Positions 1-10,673 of a stretch of 45,467 nt of DNA are shown piece by piece (positions within the stretch are counted from its first letter, which is position 1; every line of letters begins with the position of its first letter). The notes beneath the pieces are model-generated. The model was not told the origin of the DNA. It ran no database searches and was given only the letters and a program-made list of their open reading frames with translations. The DNA comes from Gnomoniopsis sp. IMI 355080 (Eukaryota > Ascomycota > Sordariomycetes > Diaporthales > Gnomoniaceae), in the NCBI GenBank assembly GCA_027946555.1, contig JAPEVC010000267.1, positions 1 through 45,467 on the forward strand. Reading direction: 5' to 3'. A program made the translations under genes and the position numbers.

Positions 1-1416
1 GTTGACCAGGGCGGGGGGGGGGGAGACTTTGTCGAAATGCAACCTCTTTTCCTATCGATACAAAGATGGTCGTGCGTTTCAAAACTCGATCTGATACCAG
101 CCAGAGCATTGGGTTGTCATATATCCATTTGATCGATTCAAGTGCCTTACTGCACACCTCAACAAGCTCAACCTGAGTTACCCAATGGTGCCTCGGGATC
201 TCTGCAAGAAGCTCAAGCTCAAGCTCTGAACCATGCTGATGTGGCGCAAAACATTGAAAGTAGCAATCGCACCCCTTGACAAATTAGTTGGTAGGAGTTT
301 ACTATCCTCTTGCTCCAGCAAGACCGCAATAGCCATGATAGCTTTACAAGCCTTGTGGGAAATTGACATTGGACAAAGTACTAGAGGAGGCATTCAATGA
401 TCTACTGCATATATCAAGTGCGGGCCAATTCGTCTTGTCGGGGGTTCAATGCTTTGGGGATACGTAGGTATGCTGCAATGCTTTTGGAACTTTGAGCAGC
501 TATACAGAGCTATACAGCCGCCTGCGCTGGCAATGGAGACCTTTCTGGAGACCGAATAGTAACATCTCGGACAAGATTCTCTTAAATGATAAATTCAGAT
601 TTTAGACCTCCAGCTACCTACCTGACTTGGTATCTGGCAGGGAGGTAGCTGTTATCCTATAGCTGACAGACATCCATGAGTCTCAGCTTACAATGATCTG
701 TGCAGATATACATATAGATATAGTTTGGAAGAAAAGCAACACAAGACCTAGGAGGTAGGTACCCAGATAGGTTACTCAGATAGGAGGTAGGCAGTCGCTA
801 TGACACTCCACGCATCTCATTTAATACATTGGCTTCTATAGGAAACCCAAAATGGTCATGAGTACCTAGGTACTTGTCTACACTGCAAATGACAGATTAG
901 CAAACCCCATTCACATAGGTCAGCATGAGTATGGCCCTTTTTACAGTGAAAACTGTTCTCTCTTTGTTTGTGACATGATTGTTCATGTGCCTATGCCCTG
1001 TCACCTTGTGGAGATTCTAGTCTGATCTCGAAGATCCCCGGTCTGGGTGGTCCGGCACAGCATAGCACAGCTGGCAGCTTGCATTTGTTCCAGACTGCAA
1101 GGCCCCGTCCAATCATGCAGCTTATCCAGCTCTGTCTCTCCAGTTTGCCAGGCCTCGCCCTGTCGCGCCCAGTCACAGCTCTACCAGCCCCCACCATCCA
1201 CAGGCCATGCAGCGGCCCATGCCCCTCTGCATCTGGCCTGTGCCCCTCGTCTACGCTGGAGAATAAAGGTGTTGACATCGCCAAACCGCCTCCTTACTGG
1301 TCTCTCGTATTGCTCACCGTACCAACACGTCGACCTCATTCCCTCATTCCCAACGACATATCATTGAGTCGCCCAACTACATAGTCTTCTTCCTGAATAC
1401 CACAAACCTGCCCAAC
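1..1416. other. Gene-free left flank and RDI1 promoter
   Basis: No open frame here looks like a protein. The stretch begins with an 11-G run at 13-23. The part from about 600 to 880 is rich in short direct and inverted copies of CCTACCT/AGGTAGG, including a perfect 14-bp palindrome at 861-874. The last 130 bases before the RhoGDI start are C/T-rich, as fungal leaders often are, and are taken as its promoter and 5' leader. Confidence 0.6.
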
Positions 1417-3474
1417 ATGGCCTCGCATCATGATGAAGACACCATGCCTGAGGAGACTCAGGGCTACAAGCTCTCCCAGCCCAAGCAGAGCATGGCTGAG
1501 TACCAGCAGATGGGTGAGTCTATGCTCCCCAATCTTCCCACAGCCTTGCCTTTCCAAACACAGAGTGGAAACATGTGGCTTCGGACCTCGTCGCCAAGTG
1601 CGAATGAACCCCCTGTTCCACAGAAGCAAGTGCTTGAAAGCTGTGCCCCAACAAGACAATCAATCCCGGGGGATTTCACATCTTCCTTCCCTCAAAGTTT
1701 TGGAAGTCTTCCATGAGGCGCTACGCACGCCTGCGCCTGCCCATCTTGCTTCTCGATCGACCTATGCAGAGGTTCATTTGGTCGCCTCACCTGCCAATGT
1801 CACTCTAGGCTGCATCCAAGCAGCCGATTCGACAACGCAAACGCATCCAACCTTGGCCAGCTCGGCATGTGGTATTGGCCTCTCAGAAATCAGACTCATG
1901 GGATCGCCGCTGAGGTCCACTCAACTTAGCCAAACGACAATACTGAATGCATCGTTCCCTGCATTTCTAGTCAAGAAGACCTGGGTGCAACTCTGCCTGC
2001 CTGGTGGCATCAACTTGGTCGCACATATCATCGTTCTCCTCGGACTCGCAGCCCATGGATCTATGCAAATCACGGGGGCAAGGGAAATATGATGATATGG
2101 GCTTGTATCAGCGCATGTTTGGCATTAAGCAAATGGTTGATCGCAGCGGCCCCAGCGGCACCATCATCAGCAGCAGCAGCAGCAGCAAGCTCTTTGTTGC
2201 TGTTGTTCCGCCTGTGGGACGTAAGAGCCCCTTTACGGACAGGCTGGGAATTGGGACAGGGTTCAGCTTTATATCTGCAATGGATGTTGGGCAACCCTCA
2301 TCGGAGGTCCTGGCCGAATACCAAGGCCCACCGATTTGCAGCCTCCACCACAATTTGGAGAGGATGGAGTGTTACTCGCCTTGAGTGTAATCGGAAAACG
2401 GACGGTGTGAATCCACACGTGCCTTGCAAAGCAATCGGGCGGGCGTGTTCTTCGACCGTGCAGACCTGCGCTGATAGCTTGCCCCAGTGGGTTGCCAACT
2501 TGCACTCATCGAGGTCTAACAGCCTTTACGAGAACAACAGTGCTTCAAGCATGAAGCAAATCATGTGGTCGACTGTGCGACGTCAAGTATTGAGTCTCAC
2601 TTTGATCTTCTTGGGAAAGCTATAAAGCGTCACTTTCACTACTATCGGGTCCTTTGGTGCGGCTCTGGAAGCTCTCAACAGTGGAGAGAAGCTCCTAGAC
2701 ATGACCAATTGGTCCAGATCGCAACATACACTGCCCAGCCCAAGTCTCGTCACAGCACACAGCCCTGATCACCAATAAAAAGAAGCTACAGAGCAACGTG
2801 ACTAATGGGCGCCTCGCGTTTCCCCTTTAAACAGATGCAAACGACGAGTCTCTTCAACGATACAAGGAATCCCTCGGCCTCACCGGCGGCAAGGACCTGT
2901 CAGACCCCAACGACAAGCGCGTCTGCATCATTCAAAGCCTGACAATGGACTCGCCCGGCCGCGCACCCGTGACGATCGACCTCGCGACCCCAGGCGCCGA
3001 GTCCACCCTAAAGGACAAGCCCTTCAAGATCAAGGAGGGCGCCAAGTTCACCATGTCCGCTACGTTCAAGGTCCAGCATGAGATTCTGAGCGGGCTGCAT
3101 TATGTCCAGATTGTCAAGCGCAAGGGCATCAAGGTTTCGAAAGACAGTGAGATGATTGTAGGTCCTGAGCTCAATTTGCCTGCGGTGTTGCTGATCTTCG
3201 AATGGGCTGGGCTGACTTTGGAAACAGGGCTCATATGCTCCCAACACCGACAAGCAGCCTCTTTACACGAAAAAATGTATGTTTGACCCCATTTTGTCCC
3301 CTCGTGAAGGTCGTTTGCATATAGTAATTGACGGTTACAGTCAACGAGGAAGAGGCTCCCTCTGGGATGCTCGCCCGTGGCCACTACAACGCCATCTCCT
3401 CATTCGTCGACGATGACAAGAAGGAGCACCTGAAATTCGAGTGGTCGTTCGACATCTCCAAGGACTGGGAGTAG
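1417..3474 (+). CDS. RDI1: Rho GDP-dissociation inhibitor (RhoGDI)
   Basis: Predicted cytosolic RhoGDI that extracts prenylated Rho/Cdc42 GTPases from membranes and keeps them GDP-bound. Four exons join in frame: 1417-1513, 2835-3157, 3228-3276 and 3341-3474, giving 200 residues, the usual family length. The N-terminal arm leads across the first junction into DANDESLQRYKESLGL. The immunoglobulin-like domain follows, with LKDKPFKIKEGAKF, GLHYVQIVKRKGIKV and GSYAPNTDKQPLYTKKF. The end is the conserved GMLARGHYNAISSFVDDD and LKFEWSFDISKDWE. Intron 1 is 1321 nt, far longer than the others (70 and 64 nt); its end has a TGACTAAT branch-like site and a pyrimidine tract before AAACAG. The start follows a C/T-rich leader, and MASHHDED is a typical acidic N-terminus. 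The gene is convergent with the phosphatase downstream. Confidence 0.95.
1514..2834 (+). other. Oversized first intron of the RhoGDI gene
   Basis: The donor is GTGAGT at 1514 and the acceptor AAACAG ends at 2834. Exon phases (1 base + 2 bases) rebuild the conserved Asp of the DANDES motif, so the boundaries are well supported. The intron holds a short CAG repeat near 2168-2186, an AATAAAA element near 2772, and two plus-strand open frames of 220 and 178 codons (1430-2092 and 2089-2625) that resemble no protein I know. Its function is unknown. Confidence 0.85.
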
Positions 3475-3959
3475 ACTATGCAAGCGGCCTTCTTGCCCGA
3501 AACCTAAATTCTGATTCGGTCTGCTCGCGCCATTTGTGGTAAAATACGCATCAACTGAATGCAGCTGGCGGCCTCGATAGGAAAGCAGCCCGTCCTTTGC
3601 CTACTCACTTATATAAAATAGGGGATAGAGAACAAAATTCAAGATTTCAAGAGATCAAGTCCGAGTGCCTCAAAGTAGAGGGCTAGGTCTAAAAGAATTT
3701 CATGTTCATGCAGCTCTTCATGCCTGTTCATCATCTAAGGTAGGTATCGTGCCGTTACTGTGTCAGAAAACGCCCTTGCTCGCTCATGCCCGGGCTTTTA
3801 TGTACATGCTGTCACTGTTTGGACAGCCACCTCCAGGCCTGCGTGCAAGACAGCAGGTGGAGGGTTTCCCGCAAGTAAGGTCCAGCAGCAACCCAGTCAC
3901 ACACCTATACAGTCATTCCCAAACACGGTGCTAGATGCCCAAGAACCCGTCCAACGCAT
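3475..3959. other. Convergent 3' intergenic region
   Basis: This stretch lies between the stop codons of the RhoGDI gene and the minus-strand phosphatase, so it should hold both 3' untranslated regions. A TATATAAAATA stretch lies near 3611. I see no gene in it. Confidence 0.6.
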
Positions 3960-5097
3960 CTATAAGAAATAATCCGGCAACGCATTCCCGTCGGGCCCCT
4001 TATCCTGCTGTTGCTGCTGCTGCATGTCCTTGTGCAAGTCATTCTCCGGCGCAGCAGCAAACACATTAAACACCCGCTCGCCCGACGCTTGCACCTCCAG
4101 CACGCTGGCCATGTTTCCGCAGCGATAGCAGTAATTTGGCGCGCTCCACACGGTGCTCAGCTTGTCGTCGTACAGCACCTGGAACCCTTCCTGGCACAGC
4201 TGGTGCGCGCGCAGGATGTGGTTCATCCCGTTGACCTCGAGGAATTTGCGCACGACTTGCGCGCCAAAGGTGTAGCCGGCGCCGCGCGGGGAGAGGGAGA
4301 ACTCGTCGCGTTCCGGGTCTGGATCTGACCAGACCAGGTCGGCCATGGGGCCTTCGTGGGGGATCTCGCGGAAGCGATCGATAATTTTGATTTGGTCGAT
4401 CGAGTGGATGGAAGGAGAGAGGCCTGTGAATTTGTGTGTGTGGCAAAGTCAGCATTTCTGGTTCTTGCTCGTTTCGCCACTCCCTTGGCCAGTCGGAGTA
4501 ATAGACTGACCTCCATGCACGCAAAAGATCTGGTCGTTTATAACGACGCTGAGTGTGAGGAAGTCGAACATGTCGGTGAAGTAGTGCCAGACATTGGCAT
4601 TGCCGTACTTGCGTGAGCACTCGGTGTAAAAGCCATAGGACTGGGTAACGCCGCGCGACTCGTGGTTGCCGCGGATGAGGTGTACTCGATTTGGGTATCT
4701 CAATTTCAAACAGACAAGAAGGGAAATGGTTTCGACGCTGAACATGCCACGGTCGACATAGTCACCTGCAAGAAGAGGGAATCGTGCGTCAGTACTTCGG
4801 TCATCCTGCAGGCATCTTGGGAGCAGGTAGAGAGGGACACAACGTACCTAAGAACAAGTAGTTGGTATCCGGACACCAGCCTCCTATCTTGAATATCTCA
4901 ATCAAATCGAAGAACTGGCCGTGTATGTCGCCGACAACGGTGACGGGGGCGCGTACATGCACGACATTGCTCTCGCGCATGAGAAGCTCTTTTGTCTTTG
5001 CGCATATGGCCTCGATGACGGACTCGGCGAGTAGCTCTTTCTTGTAGAGGCGCGATATGCACTCGTCCAGGTCGACCGAGGCTGGCAAGCCTGGCAT
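3960..5097 (-). CDS. PPG1: PP2A-like Ser/Thr phosphatase catalytic subunit, Ppg1 type
   Basis: Metal-dependent serine/threonine phosphatase of the PPP family. Exons on the minus strand are 5097-4848, 4765-4511 and 4423-3960, giving 322 residues. PPP signatures appear in order: GDIHGQ, GDYVDRG (rebuilt across junction 1), RGNHESR, the WSDPDP block, SPRGAGYTFG and SAPNYCYRCGN. The N-terminus LDECISRLYKKELLAE and the block SIDQIKIIDRFREIPHEGPM fit Ppg1 better than PP2A, PP4 or Sit4. The C-terminus is DYFL, the PP2A-type tail whose leucine is methylated in relatives. A six-glutamine run sits in the variable segment before that tail. Yeast Ppg1 works with the Far complex, which is related to STRIPAK; the same role here is inference. 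The ATG at 5097 was chosen because the family pattern begins directly after it. Confidence 0.93.
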
Positions 5098-7099
5098 CTT
5101 TGTAGAGTGTCGTTATAGTCGTCGCCGGCCCGACCAGGGGAAGTGAGAGGTGTAGGGGGTAAAAAATGAAAAGGGAGGAAAACTTGAGGATGCAGACGCA
5201 AGACGGACGGGCGCGTTATGGTGGGGTTGTCCTGTCGTAGGTGGGATGGCTCGGCGAGGTTGGTGGACCTGGGCTGTCACAGCTTCTCGAGGTCCCGGCA
5301 AAGAGGGACGCGATGGTGTAGGTTGGCGGATGAACCAACATGTTCGTGTGCGCGGGTAGCTTACATTGAAAGGAAGTGGAAGCTGGAGAGACTAGAGTTT
5401 GAAAGAAGACGTGGACATGGAAGAAGGAGAAAAGCAAGTCGGAACGGCGTGTGCATACCACCCACCATCAATCAACCAGGGCAACACTGGCCATCAAGCA
5501 TCGCAAGCTGACGTCCTATGGAATTCTCGAGGTGTGGCGCCGTAGCATCCGGATGATTCTCGGCACGTTACTCAGTAGACCTTGGAAATTGTTAGTGACA
5601 AAAGTCCTATAAAACTGGCACTCCCCACCCCTCGCGCAATGTACTTGTTTCACGCCCATCCATCCTCCTTTCATCATCGTACTCTTCCTGTTGTTATACT
5701 GGCGTCATGTTTGCTTCTCCAGCCGTTCGCTATTCCAGTTCTTTCAATGACACGTCCCGCAGATCTTCCCTGCTTTATAGAGACGCCTTCTTTCAAGTGG
5801 TCTCGGGCTCTTGAGGTATTGCCATTACTGGACTTGATTTCATTTGTCTCGTTGCGAGGGTTTGGTTGATGTTTGTCGGCCTAGGACACCTTTGTCTTGG
5901 CCGAGTCCGTCTACGTATCTTGCCAGCTTTCATTCCCCCACCTTCATGGTGTCCAGCCTTGTCTGTTAGCCCTTCAGACCGGCGAAGCTTTTCTTGCTTT
6001 TGGCAGAGTGTCAGAATCCTCGTATTGGTCGTTTTCTTCAGTGCCACTCCTGTGCTCTCGCGTGGTTATCACTGAAGCTCTGCATATCGTCTATATGCTC
6101 TGGACCGAGCTACAGGTACAATCTCATGAGCACTGTGGACGGCCGACTTGTGGATTAAAGACCTCTGATGATGCTACTACTCGATACATTTCGATACGAA
6201 CCAGAACCTCTCCGTACAATCATCCATCTGGCCATGTATCGGTGGCTGCCGTATTCTATTCACTTGCTCTTCTCCACATTCATATGCGCTTTTGATATGT
6301 CACGTATAAACCTCACTTGTCAACTTCATGTCAAAAGAGATTCAAAAGTGGCGTCCTCCTTCCAACGACATGCAGCCACTGCGTAGAGACGAAGTGCCAC
6401 ACATGGTGCTTCTCGGGAAGCAAGCAGCAGGCCGGGCCGAGTTTTAGCCGCCAGTCGGTTCTAGCCCGGGCAGGCAATCTAAGCCCAGCGCCGCCAACCA
6501 GCGTGACATTGGAACCTCACTTGTCCCTGTCAGCTCAACCTCTTGCAATTCTCCGTTTTCTTCAATATTAGGCGGCTTTCGCGATCTCGCCCCAGTTTAA
6601 TCGGCGACGTAGGAGCCCATCATTTTTGGCCCCCAGGACAGCGTATACTCGCATTTCTAGGTCTATTCCACTCGCATGCGACGCCCTCTCGGCCGTTGAC
6701 GGGCTGGTACGTGGTGGAGGACCAACGGTGCACGGAGCGGGCGACAACTCACTTCCGCCCGGGGCATCAAGACGAGGCTCAACAACATCCACAGCCTTGC
6801 CTGATTTATCGATTCTTTGCATAGCCTATTGACCTCTTCCCTTTCGGCACATGTTCACTCGCGCAAGACCCTTCTACCGCGCCTCACCATCCATAACGGC
6901 ACGGTGCTGCCCATCCCGCAGTGCTCACTCGTCTCGCCCTACATTGCTACCGATCATCAAGGCTGTTCTCTCACTTCGAATTCCATCGTTTGGCTGTACC
7001 AGGGTCAGTGCTCTGTACGTGCGCCAATTGGGAGCTTAGACCTCGGCTGCAAACCATTGCATTACACACATCATTGCCGCAATTGGATGTCACTTCACA
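5098..7099. other. Divergent promoter region, no gene seen
   Basis: About 2 kb separate the divergent starts of the phosphatase and the zinc-knuckle gene. The open frames are short (longest about 130 codons) and show no recognisable family or convincing splice structure. C/T-rich tracts occur near both starts, as expected of leaders. A lineage-specific short gene or non-coding RNA cannot be excluded. Confidence 0.55.
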
Positions 7100-9631
7100 A
7101 TGACCGCCCTCGCACCCGGTCTTGATGCTCCCAAGTCTGACGGCAGCTGCTTCAACTGTGGCAGCCATGACCATTTTGCATATACTTGCCCCGAACCAGT
7201 GCGGAAAGAACCATAGTAGGTTACCTTTCTCTAACACGCACACCTGGGCGTAGCAGGCTATCATTCAAATGCCAATCATCAGCTACCATCTCTCATTTTT
7301 CTCTTACTTTCCTCTCAGTAGCTGACGCTCATCGCAGTGGCGCCGCAGTCTTCCGTCAAAGACAGGCAGAGAAGACTATGCACGCCAATGGAGGAAGAGG
7401 GTCAGAGAACTCCAGGTCCAAGAGCAGCAACATTGTCGTGACCAAATACGCACCACCTCCGCCGCCTTTCCAACCGCCATCATATTATCCTCCTCCTCCT
7501 CCTCCTACTGCAAATGCTTGGGGCCAGGGTGGACCATACCCTCCTCCGGTGCCGCCACCTCCTCCAAATGCGTACGGCCAACAGCCTGCCACGCCGTACC
7601 CGCCTCAAACACAGCCATACCAAACTCCTTATCTTCCTGGCAACACTGGCTACGGCCCACCGGCGCCCCCACCTCCTCCCGCTCATGTCAATGGAAGTTA
7701 CGGTCCGCCTCCACCGGCTCCTGCTCCTCCCTACGGCCAATATGGCCAATATGGCCAGGCGTCCTATCAGCCTCCACCTCCGCCGTCCTCATATGCTCCT
7801 CCAGGTTCATATCCACCCCCGGCGTACCCTCCTTCTTATGCACCACCCGACCGAGCGTATCCTCAGGCGCCACCACAGCCTGGTTATCAAGGGCCGCCGC
7901 CGCCGCCAGGCTATCAAGCTCCTCCTGTCCCACCACCTCCTCCGCCTTCGTTCACACCTGGATATGGCGCCCCTCCTGGTCTTCCACCGCCGCCAGGCAC
8001 CTATCCTCCGGGTTCTTATCCGCCAAACTTTCCAGCCCCGGCGCCTTATTCGACCTCTACTCCTCCACCAAAGCCGCATTGGGCACAGGACTCAGGTGGC
8101 CACCATAATCAACGAAACAGAGATCGACGGGATCGACGCAATGATCGAGACAGAGGCAACAAGAACAAGCAACATCGGCGTGACAACAACCAGCAGCGCG
8201 GTCGGAACAACCGCGACGGAACCCATCGTGATGACACGTCTAGCCAACGACCTTTGTCGACACCACGCGAAAGGAGTTTGAAGCCCAGTCCCGCACCTAC
8301 TTCTGCCAAGACTGCGACCCCAGATCTCGAGGTCGCGAAGGCCGATGATGCAAAGGAAAAAGAGTCTGTTGTTGTCGAAGACGTTATTCCAAAGGAGGAC
8401 CAATTCGACCAAGATGAGTTATGGGATTTCGAAAAGGCTTTTGTTGAGCTGGAGACAAAACCCGCAGACCCGGTTGGCAAACCGCTGGCTGCAGAGTGGA
8501 ATGACATCCCTACCATCCCACCGGCTTATAATGCCAAGTGCATCAAATCGGAATATTACGACCCAGACAGTCCGGATGCTTTCCTCGCGTCGGTTCGAGA
8601 CACAAAGTATTGGCCAGATCTAAAGCGAGACCCAGTCTTCAGATTTCGACGCGGCATGGTCACCGTTCAGTTCCCTGGCTCCCATCACGAGTACTTCACT
8701 TATCATTGCTCAAGAAGATTGGGGGCGCATGAGCTCAAGGAACGGGAGATAGTACCCTTACCGACCGATGAGAGTCTCGTTGATCATTTCAAGGCTCGCA
8801 ACAATGCTCCAGCTTCAGCCGCCCACAGCCAAGGTGACTACCGTTCAAATACGCTCAATGGCAAACGAAGCCATCCCGAAGCAGACGACTATAGCAGGGA
8901 TGTCAAGCGATCAAAGAATAAGGAGCTCGACCGCAGCCCTCTACCAAGGCATCGTCGGCCGTCCCCACGGGAAGCCGATCATGATGCCAGTCCTCGGGTT
9001 CCACAGCCTGGAGAAGCTCGCGCTGATTCTCCATACAGGCCTTATTCCAGAGATGGGCACTTACAGTCTCCTGGTGGCTACCGCCTACAACCCCATGGTC
9101 GCTTGATACCGTACGACTCAGCACCGCCGCTGCGCAACGACTCGGGCTACCACAGCTCGTCTGACAGATACAGATCTGGTCGCGATGATAGAAGCAGCAC
9201 GCACCTGTCCCCGCCACCGTCAGTGCGGGTCCGTGAGCGCGATACAAGCCATGAACGTGATCGAGACTGGCATAGATCCCGGGAAAAGGGAAGAGATCGT
9301 GATAGACGTGAGCGTGACCGTTCGCGTTCATTGAGCAAACCCCGTCCTCGCTCACACACTCGCACACGTTCGTTGTCGCGCTCCCGATCTTGCTCACCGA
9401 CTGCTGCCGCTGATAGTGCTGCTGGTGGCAGCGCTGATGAGATGGATGACCTCGAGTATGAGCTACTCGGGATGCAGCGGCCGGAGACACCGAGGACGAT
9501 ATATAAACCACCGATTAAGAAGCCGCGGCCGAAAGTCAATGACGCTTTCAGGTAAGCCCAACCTTCCAACCCTTTGTGAGAGGAATTGCCTAGACCCTAA
9601 GTACTGACTTCTCTGCAGCCGCCGTTGGTAA
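7100..9631 (+). CDS. CCHC zinc-knuckle protein with proline-rich and Arg/Asp/Ser-rich regions
   Basis: Probable nuclear RNA-binding protein conserved in filamentous ascomycetes; function not established. Exons 7100-7215, 7338-9551 and 9619-9631 give 780 residues. Residues 17-30 form one CX2CX4HX4C zinc knuckle (Cys17, Cys20, His25, Cys30), the nucleic-acid-binding module of RNA-processing factors. About residues 60-340 are dominated by proline, tyrosine and glycine (PPPPP, YGQYGQYGQ), suggesting a disordered region. Residues 393-496 are a denser, conserved-looking block (DQDELWDFEKAFVELET to EYFTYHC). The tail is rich in RD/RS/RE, as in splicing-associated proteins. The ATG at 7100 is needed to include the knuckle; starting in the long exon would lose it. 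The last exon codes only for the final SRRW. Other open frames across the proline region are shadows. Confidence 0.85.
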
Positions 9632-10673
9632 TCCGAAGTGTTGCCTCTGCTCATCCATAGCATATGCTAGCCTCCATTGCAGCGCCCTGCCAGGCTTCCT
9701 TCAATCTCATATGGCATATGGAGTACATGCTTAATTTGTGTTTAGCGTCGGCGTTGGTCGGTTGGTTGATTCAGGTATCGCGACTGGGGGCCTGGGGCAT
9801 GGTGCTCTGCATTGTGGCTTGGCCATGGAGGCTTAATCATAACATGGGGCATTCTTACGACGACATACTTGTGCATAGATTTTATTAATGAGGTGGGCCA
9901 GTCACCTTTAGGACTATAGTGAGTTGGATATTCAGCTTCAACTTCAAACACAAACCAGCAGATCATATATCATGCCCCCATAAATGAACATTAATATATC
10001 ATGGATAGTCATGTTGTACTTCAAGTTAGTCTTTGATTTCAGGGATTGCATGTTTGCTGTTACTGCATGCAACTCCCCTTAGAGGGCTGCTTAAAGAACT
10101 TGGAAGTTGGGCGGCTTTCAAGAGGAAAGCTTGTTGGCTGCCTTGCCTCAGCATGTCTTGTAAGGCTCTAGCATTGAGGGTGACAATCCGATTAACAGAG
10201 CGCTGTTTGCAAGCATATAACTCCTCTTTCTTCCCACTAGCTTCCTGCCCTGTTGTGTACCTACCTACTTGTTCGAGCTCCCAACCACCATGGCTATATG
10301 GGACCCGCCCATCGACGCACATTTAGCAAAACAAGGATTAGATATCCCACATCATTGGTTTCGGATGAATCCCCATGCCATACTGCCACTCCCATCCCCC
10401 ACTCAAGGTAAGCACCATACCTGCCATGCCTGCTCGCTTTAAACGAATAGTATTTCGAGCATTCAGGATGTCCGAACTAGGAAAGGCGCTGCAGGTGTGT
10501 TGCTGACCTGCAGCATGTGCTCCGCATCCCTCTTCATGTCAGAGATTGAATTACCCCCTCATTGTTGCAACTTATCCTGTCTTCTATTTACCCGACTTCT
10601 GGCTTTGGTCGTATGGCCGCAAGAGTCCTCAAACCTTCAGAAATTTATCCTGTGGGCTAGCTGTTCCCAAACA
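9632..10673. other. Intergenic region before the HET gene
   Basis: This holds the 3' untranslated region of the zinc-knuckle gene and the promoter of the HET gene. Two in-frame ATGs (10515, 10536) precede the chosen HET start and the frame is open back to 10497, so the last 160 bases could be coding if transcription starts early. Nothing else is recognisable. Confidence 0.55.

Noticed and set aside
1430..2092. 220-codon plus-strand frame within the RhoGDI intron
   Set aside because: It overlaps exon 1 in another frame, has no recognisable domain and a biased composition. The surrounding splice sites are well supported by the RhoGDI protein.
7514..8281. 255-codon frame over the proline-rich region
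   Set aside because: A shadow frame of the proline-codon repeat; the true frame holds the zinc knuckle and conserved block.
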